From Ilex aquifolium (taxonomy: Eukaryota > Streptophyta > Magnoliopsida > Aquifoliales > Aquifoliaceae), in the NCBI GenBank assembly GCA_951799425.1, contig OX637391.1:20818551-20882550 (forward strand): 64,000 nt of DNA, read 5' to 3'. Numbering within the stretch: position 1 is the stretch's first letter; every line of letters begins with the position of its first letter. Made by a program: the position numbers and the translations under genes. Below the pieces are notes generated by a model, which made no database searches, was not told the DNA's origin, and saw nothing but the letters and a program-made list of their open reading frames with translations. Shown here piece by piece: positions 22,062 to 33,125 of this stretch.

Positions 22062-25000
22062 GCCCCAGTGGGTCGGGTTGGAGTAGATTTTTCCTGACCC
22101 GATCCACTGGAGTGTCGGCAGGCGCGAATTTCGGTGGAGTACTCTGGTTCCATTAAAAGAATGGTTTCCACATTTTTAACAAAATCCTTCAAAAATGGTT
22201 TTAACCGCTGACCATTAACAGTAAAACTATTACCGTTTGCTGGGTTTTTCACTTCAACTGCTCCATGTTCAAACGCCTTTTTGACAATGTAAGGCCCAGT
22301 CCATCTTTATTTCAACTTACCAGGAAATAGGCGGAGTCTTGAATTAAATAGCAAGACTTTTTGAGACGGCTCAAAAGATTTCCGCACAATGTGTTTGTCA
22401 TGAAGAATTTTCATCCTGATTTTAGCAATCTTAGCATTTTCATATGCTTCATTTCTCAATTCCTCCAATTCATTTATCTGAAGTTTCCTTGCTAGCCCAG
22501 CCTTGTCCAAGTCAAAATTCATTGCTTTAATGGCCCAGTATGCCCTATGTTCCAATTCCACAGGCAAGTGACATGGCTTTCCATAGACTAATCGATAAAG
22601 AGACATGCCTAAAATTGTTTTAAAAGCAGTACGGTATGCCCAGAGCGCATCAGTTAGTCTTAACGACCAATCTTTGCGATCTGGATTCACCGTTTTTTCC
22701 AAAATTAATTTGATCTCCCGATTAGCTAACTCAGCTTGTCCACTGGTATGTGGGTGATAAAGGGGTTGCAATTTTGTGAAAAATCAAGTATTTTTTCATT
22801 AAATTCCAGAAAGGACGATTGCAAAAATGAGCACCCCCATCGCTTATGATTGATTTCGGAATTCCAAACCGGGACAAAATATTTTCTTTCAAAAATAAGA
22901 TCACTGTTTTGTGATCATTGTTTCGGCATGGAATTGCTTCAACCCATTTGGATACATAGTCTACAGCCACTAAAATGTACATATAGCCAAAGGAAGGGGG
23001 AAATGGTCCCATAAAATCGATGCCCCAACAGTCAAAAATTTCAATTACCAGAATGGGGTTTAAGGGCATCATATTTCTTTTAGAAATGTTTCCCAACCTT
23101 TGAAACCTATCACAAGTTAAACAAAAGGCATGGAAATCTTTGAAAAGTGTGGGCCAGTAAAATCCACACTGCAATATTTTTGCAGCTTTTTTTCTTGATG
23201 AAAAGTGGCCACCGCATGCTTCAGAATGAAAAAATGTTATTACCTGGCTACTTTCATGAGCAGGGATGCAACGTCTTATGATTTGATCTTTAAAGTACTT
23301 GAATACGTAAGGATCCTCCCAAAAGAAGTTACGAACCTCCCTCAAAAATTTCTTTTTGTCCAACATGGTAAAGGATGGAGGGAGTGTACCAGTAGCAAGA
23401 AAGTTAGCAATGTCTGCATACCATGGTGTCCTATCAATCATGAACAGTTGTTCATCGAGAAATTTCTCATTGATTGGCAGTCCATCCTCATGAAATTCAT
23501 AGGTTAGTCTAGACAGATGATCTGCCACCACATTCTCGACACCTTTCTTGTCCTTGATGACAAGATCAAACTCTTGGAGCAAAAGTATCCATCTCAAGAG
23601 TCTTGGTTTGGCGTCCTTCTTTGTGAGCAAAAATTTTAGGGCTGCATGGTTAGTGAATACAGTAACAGAAGAACCAACAAGATAAGAACGGAATTTTTCC
23701 AGTGCAAAAACTACAGCAAGCAATTCTTTCTCAGTTGTCGAATAATTCATTTGAGCATCATTCAAAGTTTTGCTTGCATAGTAAATCACATGGGGTTTCT
23801 TATATTTTCTTTGTCCCAATACAGCACCTACAACAAAATCACTTGCATCACACATTAGTTCAAAGGGAAGTTTCCAGTCAGGGGGTTGCATTATTGGTGT
23901 AGAAATTAACATGTCTTTTAGCTTGTCAAAGGCTTTTTGGCATGCTTCATTCCAAACAAAGATTACATCCTGACTTAGGAGGTGACACATGGGTTTTGCT
24001 ATGGTACTGAAATCTTTTATGAATCTCCTGTAGAAACCTGCATGTCCTAGGAATGATCGAACATCCTTTACAGTCTTAGGGGCAGACAAATTTCCAATCA
24101 GATCTATTTTTGCTTTGTCAACTTTCATGCCTTCAGACGACACAATGTGACCAAGGACAATGCCCTGTGTTACCATAAAATGACATTTTTCCCAATTGAG
24201 CACTAGGTTGGCTTCCTTACATCTGATCAGTACTTTCTCCAGATTGGTTAAACACAAATCGAAGAAATCACCATAGACAGAGAAGTCATCCATGAATACT
24301 TCCAAAATTTTTTCAACCATATCACTGAACAAGCTTAACATACATCTTTGGAATGTTGCAGGAGCGTTACAAAGTCCAAATGTCATCCTTTTGAATGCAA
24401 ATGTGCCAAAGGGGCATGTGAAGGTTATTTTCTCTTGATCATCTAGGGCTATCTCAATTTGGTTATACCTTGAATACCCATCTAAAAAACAGTAAAATGC
24501 ATGGCCTGCAATTCTCTCTAGGACTTGGTCAAGAAATGGGAGAGGAAAATGATATTTTCTAGTGAACAAATTGAGTTTTCGATAATCAATGCACATTCGC
24601 CATCCTGTGACGACTTGAGTTGGTACTAGTTCATTTGTATCATTTTTTACCACTGTGACCCCAGATTTTTTTGGCACAACTTGGGTTGGACTAACCCATT
24701 TACTATCTGAGATAGAGAAGATTATCCCTGCATCTAAGAGTTTGAGTACCTCAATTCTCACAACTTCCTTCATGTGAGGGTTTAGTCGTCGCTGCATTTG
24801 ACGAGAGGGTTTTGAATCCTCTTCAAGGTATATGGCATGATTGCAGATTAACTGGCTTATACCTTTCAAGTCAGCGATGGTTCATCCAATGATGCTTTTA
24901 TGACTTCGAAGAACTTCAATCAGTTTAGACTCTTGTAAGTCTGTGAGTTTAGATGAAATTACCACTGGGTATGACTCATTCTCTCCTAAAAATGCATATT

Positions 25001-25226
25001 TAAGGTTAGATGAGAGATGTTTCAATTCAGGCTTTGGTGGGCTAACACTTGATGAGACTGGCTTTGTGCCACTTGGTGAAATTTCTTCGAATTTGGGTGC
25101 TCATGTGTCAACAGTATGAGTAGGGCTACTTGGTGGATTTGGGTCATCATCTGTTGTTTCTGATGAAATGAGTTCTAACAGAGATGATTCAGTAGGATCC
25201 TCACAGAATGTATCATCCAGATGTTC
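22052..25226 (-). pseudogene. Element D pol: RT, RNase H, integrase (broken)
   Basis: The main open piece runs 24869-22731. RT motifs by residue of that piece: MCIDYRKLN about 92-100, [13 protein letters not shown] about 126-138 (Gly of DGYSGY changed to Arg), [13 protein letters not shown] about 165-176, and catalytic FMDD about 192-195. RNase H follows ([19 protein letters not shown]). Its TDH motif reads TNH, losing a catalytic Asp. Integrase has the zinc region (HSEACGGHF...CLTC), [10 protein letters not shown] and [10 protein letters not shown] one-base insertion near 22772 shifts the frame; the third catalytic residue ([10 protein letters not shown]) is in the next frame (22771-22307). 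A stop at 22307 then precedes the C-terminal part ending at 22052. The region 25226-24870 is the protease-RT linker. The gene is not functional as it stands. Confidence 0.9.
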
Positions 25227-27608
25227 CTATATCAAAGATTCTATGGAGTTTACTTCCTTTTCTTCTTCTGGATGTTTAGCAATATTGAAAATGTTCAGTT
25301 CGAGAGTCATATTCCCAAAAGTTAATTTCATGACTCCATTCCTGCAATTGATTAAGGCATTGGAAGTTGCTAGGAATGGCCGACCAAGAATGACAGGAAT
25401 TTGGTTCTCCGAATTTATTGTTGGTTGAGTATCCAGAATAATGAAGTCAACAGGGAAGACAAAACTATCTACTTGGACAAGCACATCTTCAACAATCCCT
25501 CTGGGGGTTTTGACAGATCTGTCGGCCAACTGGAGTGTGACACAAGTGGGTTTAAGTTCACCCAAACTCAACTGCTGATAGACAGAGTAGGGTAGCAAAT
25601 TAACGCTGGCTCCAAGGTCTAATAAAGCTTGTTCAATCCTGAAGTTCCCAATGATACATGAGACAGTCGGACACCCTGGGTCTTTTTATTTTGGAAGGGT
25701 TTTATGTTGAAGAAGAGCACTAGCTTGTTCCGTTAGGAAAGTTATCTTTTGGACATTCTGGCTTCTCTTGACTGTGCACAAGTCTTTTAGAAACTTGGCA
25801 TAAGACGGAACTTGTTTGATTGCATCCAGAAGTGGGATATTGATATTTACTTGCTTAAAAAGCTCATAAATTTCAGGCTGATTTTTCACTTTCTGTTTGG
25901 TTTTGAGTCGATGAGGAAACGGAGCCGGAATGGGATACGAAGGTTCCCTTTTCTCAGAAGGTTCTGGCTCTTGTTCAATCACAGGCTCAGGGTCTTTCTC
26001 AAGTTCAGTCTCAATTGGTTTAGGTTCAGATGATGGATTGGCTGGGCTTGACTCAGGTCTTGGCTTGGGAATGAGTATGTCTCTGATTGTCTTGTCAATC
26101 ACCTTGCCACTTCTTAGTGTCGTGATAACTTGGGCTTGGTCTTGGGTGTTCCCTGTTGTTGAAGGGTTCCCTACAAGGAATTGGCCTTGTGGTTGCTTTG
26201 GTTGGGCAGAAAACTTGCCCTTTTCGTGTATGACCATGGATTGAGTCAACTTTTGGATGTGGCTTTTAAGATCCTCAAAAGATTGAGTGGTCTGGGTTTT
26301 GAAATCAGTGAAAGCCTGTGTGGAATTATTGTTATAATTCATTTGGCTTTGCATGAACTGATTCAGTGTGTCCTCAATGTTCCTCTTTTGTGGTGGTTGA
26401 TATGGTTGATATGCAGGAGGTCCTTAGGGTGGTGGGTATGGCCCTTGTTGTTGGTTCATGGGTATTGGTTGTGTGTTCTTCCAACTGAAGTTAGGGTGGT
26501 TTCGCCACCCTGGATTGTATGTTTCAGAATATGGGTTGGAGTAGGGCTTGTTGAAGTTGGAAACTGCATGTGTTTGTTTCAACAAGACTTCTTTGAATGC
26601 TGGGATGGTGGGACACTCCCTAGTAGGGTGTCCTGTTAGCGCACAGATTCCACACACTTGCTCGGTGGAAGGGCTAACATCAACTTGATGGACTTTCTTC
26701 TTCTCTAAAGCTTCAAGCTTTCGAGACAATGTGGACATTTTTGCTCTCAAGTCATCATCCTCTCTCAAGACATATTTTCCTCCTTGGGAAGTAGATGGTC
26801 TGGCTTCTACAGTGGTAGGGGAGGCTGAGTCCCACATCTGAGAACTGTCAGATATGGTGTCGAAAAAATTGAATGCCTCCTCCAGACTTTTTCCCATGAA
26901 TTCTCCTTGGGCCATCATTTCGACAAACTGACGTAGTCTAGAGGGTAAGGAGTCATAGAAAAATCCTACCAAAGTCCAATTTTCAAAAGCATGATGTGGG
27001 CAGGATTGGAGCAGATCTTTGAATCTCTCCCAACTTTGATAAAAAGTTTCTCCTTCTTTAACCGCAAAATTCATGATTTGCCTTTTTAGTGCATTTGTGC
27101 GGTGTAGAGGAAAAAACTTTCTAAAAAATTCATTTTGTAATGCTTGCCAGTTGGGTATTGAAAAAGCTTTTAAAGAATTTAACCATTATTTGGCTCTATC
27201 CCTCAAGGAGAAAGAAAACAGTTTCATCTTGGCCAATTCAGAATTGTCTTGAAATGTTCCACGCACTTCCTCAAAATCTTTTATATGCAGATATGGATTT
27301 TCTGCATCCAATCCATGAAACACGGGTAATAACTGCACTGTCCCCGACTTTACAGTAAAGAGGGGATCATTTTCAGGAAAAATAAAACAAGAGGGGACAC
27401 TGTTTCTTGTGGGATTTAAGTAATCCCGCAAAGTTCGGATGTTAGGGATCTCCTCCTCTCTCATAGGGACTTCTCAATTTCTTTCATTATTTGCCATACT
27501 AACCTCACAAGAGTCTGCTACTGATCTAGGTGAATTTAGTTCAGGCTGATTCACGGACTCACACGATTCTGCCGGCAAATTTTGGAAGCGAGGAGTGCCC
27601 TCAATCAT
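25227..27608 (-). pseudogene. Element D gag and protease (broken by stops)
   Basis: The probable start is ATG 27608, matching the element E start. The capsid region has TLRDYLNPTRNSVPSCF, VFHGLDAENPYLHIKDFEEV and MNFAVKEGETFYQSWERFKDLL. The zinc knuckle CGICALTGHPTREC lies at about 26615-26656. A Gln/Pro-rich linker and an acidic Glu/Pro stretch follow. Protease has [17 protein letters not shown] near 25585-25635 and continues to 25227. Breaks are in-frame stops near 27472, 27187, 26427 and 25687. Compared with element E they sit mainly where a Gln, Trp or Gly codon stood, consistent with C-to-T or G-to-A changes. Gag would form the particle; protease would mature it. Confidence 0.9.
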
Positions 27609-27703
27609 AAAGAAAATAAAACAAAATTATTTACAGTAAACCAAAGAATATACACAACGTTGAAGGTCTTTTTACCTTTCACCTTAAAACACCTTTTAAA
27701 GGT

Positions 27704-27721
27704 TCTCCGACAACGGCGCCA
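27704..27721 (-). promoter_or_regulatory. Element D primer-binding site (tRNA-Asp type)
   Basis: The minus strand reads TGGCGCCGTTGTCGGAGA six bases after the 5' LTR end. It complements the tRNA-Asp 3' end with two mismatches. It proves the LTR at 27728-29668 is the 5' LTR. Confidence 0.85.
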
Positions 27722-27727
27722 AAAACT

Positions 27728-29668
27728 TGTTCTTGATCCGAAATGTGTACACCCAAGTGCAGGCGGTCAAGCTGTCGTAATAATCCGGTTTGAGTCCGCA
27801 GTCGAATCCACAGGGAACTTTTGTTGATATTTCTGAGGTAAGCAGTGGTAGAGACCTATTGATTGTAACCCTTGAGATTTGCTGTGAGATATGAGTTTTC
27901 CTGGACAGAATATAAGATTCTTTCCAAGAGGATTTTCTTAACAAAATAGGAGATAAGTGCTAATTAAAAAAGTCACTCTTTAGTGCAAGGATCTGGACAT
28001 GTAGTTAGTTATCCGGTTTGTCATAATTGTGCTTGATAACTCAATTAACTCCCGTGTCAACAGCAAGTTAATCGGAAGATAAAGATGGATTGTGAGAATT
28101 AAGAACATGATTCCGATGTCTTTCTAGAAGTTTACAAGAATTGCCTGTGCTGAGACTTAACCCGTCTACAAACAAGCAAGTGTTTCTACAAGACATCCAA
28201 TCATGATATTAATATTCCATTCTTTAAATGAAGTACAATAAGGGGGAGGATTGAAGGGTAGTCATGAGGATCTAGCCGGGGTACTTGCCTTAAACTAATG
28301 AGTTTTTCTATGCAAGAGTCATCCGTGTCATAGAAAGAGCCCACAGTTATACAAAGTACCTTAGCTTTGCTAGATGCAATCAATCATCCAATAACAAGAA
28401 TAAATAAACGTTAAGCATAAAAACAATGCACAAATATGATTCCCGGATAACTTATACATGCCCTTCTCCTCTTACTAAAGAGTGAATGAGAAACTACTCA
28501 CTCTTCATGGCTTGAGTAAAGCTAGAAAAGTGAGTGATGCTCATCCCTCCAAGTAGAGAACTTAAAAGATAAATTAACAACAAACACAAAGCCAATCTTT
28601 AACAAAGAATGGGTGAATCACGTTCCACCCTTCACGGCTTTGGTAAAGCTCTAGAAAAGTGGAAGAGTTTCACTCTTCTAAGAAAGAAAGAAGCTCAAGC
28701 AATGGAAGTGAAATGCATGAACGATAAAAGTAGAAGAAAGATTGTCACATTTTGAGGGTGGCTTCCTCAACCAAGAATTGGAGAGTTGCTTCCTCAACTA
28801 AAAGATGAACTATCTCTATGCATGTAAAATGAAAGCATAAGCATAAGCATAAGCATAAAACTACTTTTATAACAAGCAAGAGATGTTGGACTAAAGCCAA
28901 ACTAATCTCTAAGATAAAGACTTCATACAAGGAAAATAAGCTAAATCTACAAGGTGAGTGGGAGTCTAAGCCTCCATCAACTATTCTACTTGGCTCCTTT
29001 AGCTCTCCAACAAGGGGAGTATTTATAGGCAAGAGGAGGAGACAAGAGGAGGTGAAGGAATAGTATTTGTCGCCCAAGTCCAAGTGAAAAGCCAACCACT
29101 CTGCTGCCAGTCTATGGAGAACGTTCGAACGTGAGTTGGCGTTCGAACGTTGTTTCTGTTTTTGCACTAAGTGCGTTCGAACGTTGACTGCCGTTTGAAC
29201 GTTTCTTCTATTTTTGCACTAAGGGCGTTCGAACGCCAGATGTGTTCTGACCCTTTCACTCGAGTGGTCTGTTGGTCTTCTGTGAAGTTCAGTTCCAACT
29301 CTATGCAGTAGTCTGGTCTTCAATCAACTCAAGTGCACGTTCGAACGTGAGTTGGCGTTCGAACGTTACACTCAAGTGCTTCAGAGCTTCAGTCTTCTTT
29401 CCTCACTGCAACACGCCTTCTCTTAGAAGTTGAGTCTGCTACAGTGTAATGTGGACGTTCGAACGTGAGTTGGAATTCGAACGTTCTGGCTGTGCTCCAA
29501 GCTTCTCCAATTTTGGGCTCTAATGTGCTGGTGTTGCATCCAAGGGTGGTACTTTTTGTTCTTGGGTCCTTGTTCAGTTTAGGGCCTGAAATGACATCAC
29601 TTAAACTCCATCAAAGTACAATTAGTCTTAAAACGGCATAGTAATATGCTAATTTTATGTGCTAATCA
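27728..29668 (-). repeat. 5' LTR of element D
   Basis: 1,941 bp with the same termini as the 3' LTR. U3 TTCGAA palindromes lie at about 29119-29490 and the TATA box at about 29019-29031 (minus strand). The AAGCAT tandem is at 28834-28857. One palindrome pair member has decayed to GAATTCGAAC near 29476, and others show single C-to-T or G-to-A changes. The U5 end carries the shared GATTCGACT...CACTTGGGTGTACAC block. Confidence 0.95.
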
Positions 29669-30550
29669 ACCACCACCACCACAACCATACCCATCATATC
29701 AACCACCTCATAAGAGCACTCTGGGGAATACATTTAATCAATTTTTGTAGGCCTAGATATAATACAATAATCAAAATTCATAGGCCTACAATAAATTGAA
29801 AGAATTTAAAACCCAGGCTACGCAGTCTTTTGATGATTTGAAAAGACACCTACAAAGGATGACCCAGTCGATGGAAACTCAAGAAAAGGGAAAGTTTCCT
29901 ACCCAACCAAAGCCTCCACAGTGTTAGTTTCATGTAGTAAATTATGCTTCTATGGACTCTCCCCAGGAACAAGTCCAAGTTGTCACCACTCTTAGGAGTG
30001 GTAAAATAATAGAAAAGGCTACACCACAGTCACACACTGAGTCTACTTCTACACCTGTGGTCGAGCCTCCCCAAGTCTCCCTTGATGAGAAATCAAAATG
30101 TTCAAAAAAGGGCCTTTTTGATTGAGTAGGCCAGTGCCATTATCCAACACAATACTCCTCCTAAATTTAAAGATCTAGGGTTTCCTACTATATCTTGTGT
30201 CATTGGGAACTTCAAGATTGAGCAGTCTTTGCTTGACCTTGGAGCCAATGTCAACTTACTCGTTTACACTGTCTACCAATAATTAGGGTTAAGCAAACTC
30301 AAGCCTATTAGAATCACTTTATAGTTGGCAGACTGTTCTGTCAAGATTCCTAGGTAAATAGTTAAGGATGTACTTTTCCAGGTAGATAAGTTTTATTTCT
30401 ATGTTGACTTCATTGTATTAGACACCCACCTTGTTGCCCATTCAGGGAGTCAAATTCCCATTATTCTTGGAAGACCCTTCATTGCTACTTCAAATGCTCC
30501 AATTAATTGCAGGAATGAGGTTATGAAATATCATTCGAGAATATGACTCT
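29669..30550 (+). pseudogene. Element C gag C-terminus and protease (decayed)
   Basis: The element C coding region continues directly after D. First comes the gag Pro/Gln linker (TTCAATTT-like NQF and FDDLKRHLQRMTQSM, 29820-29880), then VVTTLRSGK (29975-30005), then protease. Protease shows SCVIGNFKIEQSLLDLGANVNLLVYTVYQ (about 30185-30285) with a TAA where Q or L is expected, and IPIILGRPFIATSNAPINCRN (30450-30515). The reading ends at 30550 where the LTR of G is inserted; ACTCT (30546-30550) is the expected left target duplication. Many stops confirm a pseudogene. The other half of C is not in the window. Confidence 0.8.
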
Positions 30551-32056
30551 TGCTTGCCCTTCAAAGGGGTAGCATTTTCACGAAAGCTCCCAAGCGTAAG
30601 AGAAAGGTATTGCGTAGTAACTTGAACAAAAGTCCAAGGTCAGCTCCTTAGGGAAAGAATTGAAATCCAAGGTGATGAAAAATAAAATGAAAAAGCTCTT
30701 TGAGTTCAAGAATTTTGAGAGTTAGCTACTAATGAAATTGAAATTCAATAAATGGAAAAAATGGATAATCTTCAGAATTCGTCTCACCTATGAATAAGAG
30801 TTTCTAACTAAAATCTACAAATCATTTGCTTTCTTATTCAAACTACCACATAAGGATGATTTTCAACTAAAAACTTGGAAAGAACTAGTGTAGGAATTGA
30901 AAGATGGTTTATGATAGAAGAATCAGTACTCTAAATGTTGCAGAAAATACCACAATTATTTGTACCAATCCTAATTGCATACAAATAATAGGGACATATG
31001 CAAACCAATTAGGTTTTTAAAAGCATAACCTGTTCAATCAATCACATAAACGTTGAAACCCTAGTTTAAGGCATATGCCCTACTTCATAGATTTGAGACT
31101 CCTTCCTCATATCATTTAGAAGAAAACTACTTACTCATGATAATGAAATTGACGTATAGTTTAAAAGAAAATATAATTGGATGCAGAAAAGTAAAGGCTG
31201 AAATTAAATTGATTACTTGCATTGAAAAACTAAATGTAAATAATAAAGCTCTGCAAGTAAAGACAATTGAAATTAAGTATTTCTTGAACAATAAAAGAAA
31301 ATAATTAAAATTAAAAGAAAATTCTGTAAAGTAAACCCTAAAACTCTCTAACAAGAAAAGTAAAAAAAAACAACTCCTAAAAGCGTCCTCTCTCTCTAGC
31401 CTCCAAGGGTTTCTATTTATAATCGTTAGGAAGGAGAATCTTCATCTCTTTAAAAGATATCAATCCCAAAATTATCCCCATATTTTATTGGATGAGAATC
31501 TCCAAAAGATTTGGCAAAATCTGATCTTCAATTAAGCTTCTCGGGAATATTTGCCTCTACCTACTGGTAGCATGGTAGACATACCGGTAGGTCTCTGTCT
31601 GTTAGGAACTTCTGAAACTTCTGTAGCTTCTCCTACCTGTAGTTAATCTAGAACAAATCTTCTGATAAAAGTAATGGGGCTTAGCTATCGGTAGAACGTG
31701 GTACAACTACCGGTAGAACTTCTCTGATGAGAACTTGTAAGCTTTTGTGAGCTCAGCTACCGGTAGAACTGACTTCCTTCCAGTAGAACATTGTCTTTCT
31801 GTCTTCCTACCGATAGTTCTTCTCTTTTCTTCAATTGACTTTGCAAGGCCCTCGACTTTATCTAATCCCGAGTAAACTCACTGCCACCTTGTTCCTTGCA
31901 TTATATCCATGCTAAAACTCCATGTTTATACCTAAAATACCTGCAACACCAAAATCAAGGCTTAAGATACAATATGCTCTAAGTGAAACAAGTTAGTTAG
32001 CAAGCCTAAATTGGAGGTAAAAGGGTATGAAATAATGTAATATTGAGTGCTCATCA
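30551..32056 (-). repeat. 3' LTR of element G
   Basis: On the minus strand it runs from TGATGAGCACTC (32056) to GGGCAAGCA (30551), 1,506 bp, with the PPT immediately upstream. U3 palindromes of CTACCGGTAG type pair at 31561/31581 (20 bp), 31685/31707 (22 bp) and 31757/31777 (20 bp). The TATA-like ATTATAAATAG lies at 31413-31423. The U5 end block CTAAGGAGCTGACCTTGG...ACGCTTGGGAG lies near 30580-30650. The LTR interrupts the protease gene of element C. Confidence 0.75.
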
Positions 32057-32374
32057 CACCTCCCAACTTAAGCGTTGCTAATCCCAAGCAAACGTCAGCA
32101 AGAGAACAAAGATGGATCACAACCAATTCTCAAAACAACCATAGCAAAAATGAAAACAATAGAAATATAAAGCATAAATCTAAAAGAAAACAAAGCATTA
32201 AGATCAAAATATATATTTATTAAAACAAATTATAGTCTTTCAAGTATAGTAGGCACTTAAAGGACTCAAAATTAAGCCTACACCCTAGAGGTTCTTCTAC
32301 CTGTCTTAGACAAAAACTAGATTACTAAGACTCGACCCTAAAACCTATAGACAAAGAGGAAAGAAGGAAAACAA
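32057..32374 (-). other. Element G terminal 3' UTR with PPT and hairpin
   Basis: The minus strand shows PPT GTTGGGAGGTG (32057-32067) directly before the LTR and a weaker hairpin, GTTTGCTTGGGATTAGCAAC (32074-32093), at the position of the stronger hairpins in A, B and D. No gene is seen in the rest. Confidence 0.65.
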
Positions 32375-32762
32375 TCAACTAGGAGCCTCATCATCTGAGT
32401 CAGGCAAAATAATATGATGATAGATACAAGAGCCTACACATTTAGGCTTCTCAGTACAAGTCCAAGATTCCTCCGAAACAAAATCAGATTCTCCATTGTC
32501 CGACTCCAACGCTTTAGATACCATGAGCAAAGTGAGAACCTTCAAAGAGTGCCTATCCCTCTCCTCAGAGTCTGTGGGCCACTCTTTCTTGAGTAGAGGG
32601 TGAACAAACTCTTTTTCCTCTTCGGACCCAGCTCCGGCTCCGACTCCGTCTTCCTCTTTTTCTCTTTTCTCTTCTCCTTCTTCTCTTTCTTCTTCCCAGC
32701 GGTTTGCCTAGAGGAGGAGTGGAGTAATGGCTTTGGTGTCACTCCTTGACCTAGCCTTGGCC
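32375..32762 (-). pseudogene. Element G downstream ORF: short, highly charged protein (broken)
   Basis: Minus-strand ATG 32762 opens MAKARSRSD but stops after about 18 codons. The frame starting at 32742 continues with a dense Lys/Glu/Arg block (KKKEKKEKRKEKKRK), then stops at 32542. A further frame change leads to an acidic tail (LPDSDDEAPS) that ends at 32375. Read across two probable indels, this looks like a small protein with a basic, nuclear-localisation-like half and an acidic half. It does not resemble the plant-transposon-domain protein of D, E and F, although it occupies a similar promoter-linked place. It may be a lineage-specific gene or a chance remnant. Confidence 0.35.
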
Positions 32763-32838
32763 ATATTGGTTAAAACCAAAAAGACTAGAGCCACCAAGAG
32801 GACCCACGCAAAAAGGGTAACTTGGAAGGCCTCAACAG

Positions 32839-32895
<57 letters not shown>

Positions 32896-32998
32896 GATCT
32901 TTCTTGCTGCTATTGGTGCAATGATCAAGGCAAAATCAAAGATTTCTTGCAGTAAAAGGCTTAGAAAAGAGATTTCTATTGGTTCCTTGTGAGCAAGA

Positions 32999-33125
32999 GG
33001 GACTTTTATAGTGAAAAGAATGGGTAAGAGTTAGGCAACCCTTGGAATTCCCAAAAAAATCTTTTCTTTAAGCCTTAGACCTAACTCCTACCGGTAGTAG
33101 ATACACGACCTACCGATAGGACTCT
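32999..33125 (-). promoter_or_regulatory. Element G candidate internal promoter with ACCGGT palindromes
   Basis: CTACCGGTAG (33088) and CTACCGATAG (33110) form a pair 22 bp apart, the same palindrome and spacing as in this element's own LTR. On the minus strand a TATA box CTATAAAAG (33003-33011) follows about 80 bp downstream, and the charged ORF starts at 32762. A GT/GA microsatellite (32840-32896) lies in the presumed leader. This parallels D, E and F. Confidence 0.5.

Larger units (their letters stand above)
15373..29668 (-). mobile_element. Complete Athila-like LTR retrotransposon, element D
   Basis: The element is 14.3 kb with two LTRs of about 1.94 kb, a tRNA-Asp PBS, a PPT and a perfect 5-bp target duplication ACCAC (15368-15372 and 29669-29673). 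It interrupts the gag of element C. Sampled LTR stretches differ at roughly one to two positions per hundred, implying an insertion of moderate age. Order on the minus strand: 5' LTR, PBS, gag-protease-RT-RNase H-integrase (broken by stops), TATA-like palindrome, 48-residue membrane microprotein, hairpin plus purine tract, 136-residue ORF, palindrome array with TATA, plant-transposon-domain ORF, 3' UTR, PPT and 3' LTR. Gag-pol is dead, but the two small accessory ORFs are still open. Confidence 0.95.

Noticed and set aside
25930-26639. Plus-strand frames opposite D gag
   Set aside because: They are antisense shadows of the gag linker and zinc-knuckle region.
32840-32896. GT/GA microsatellite as a special element
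   Set aside because: A simple repeat of common type; mentioned only as part of the G leader.
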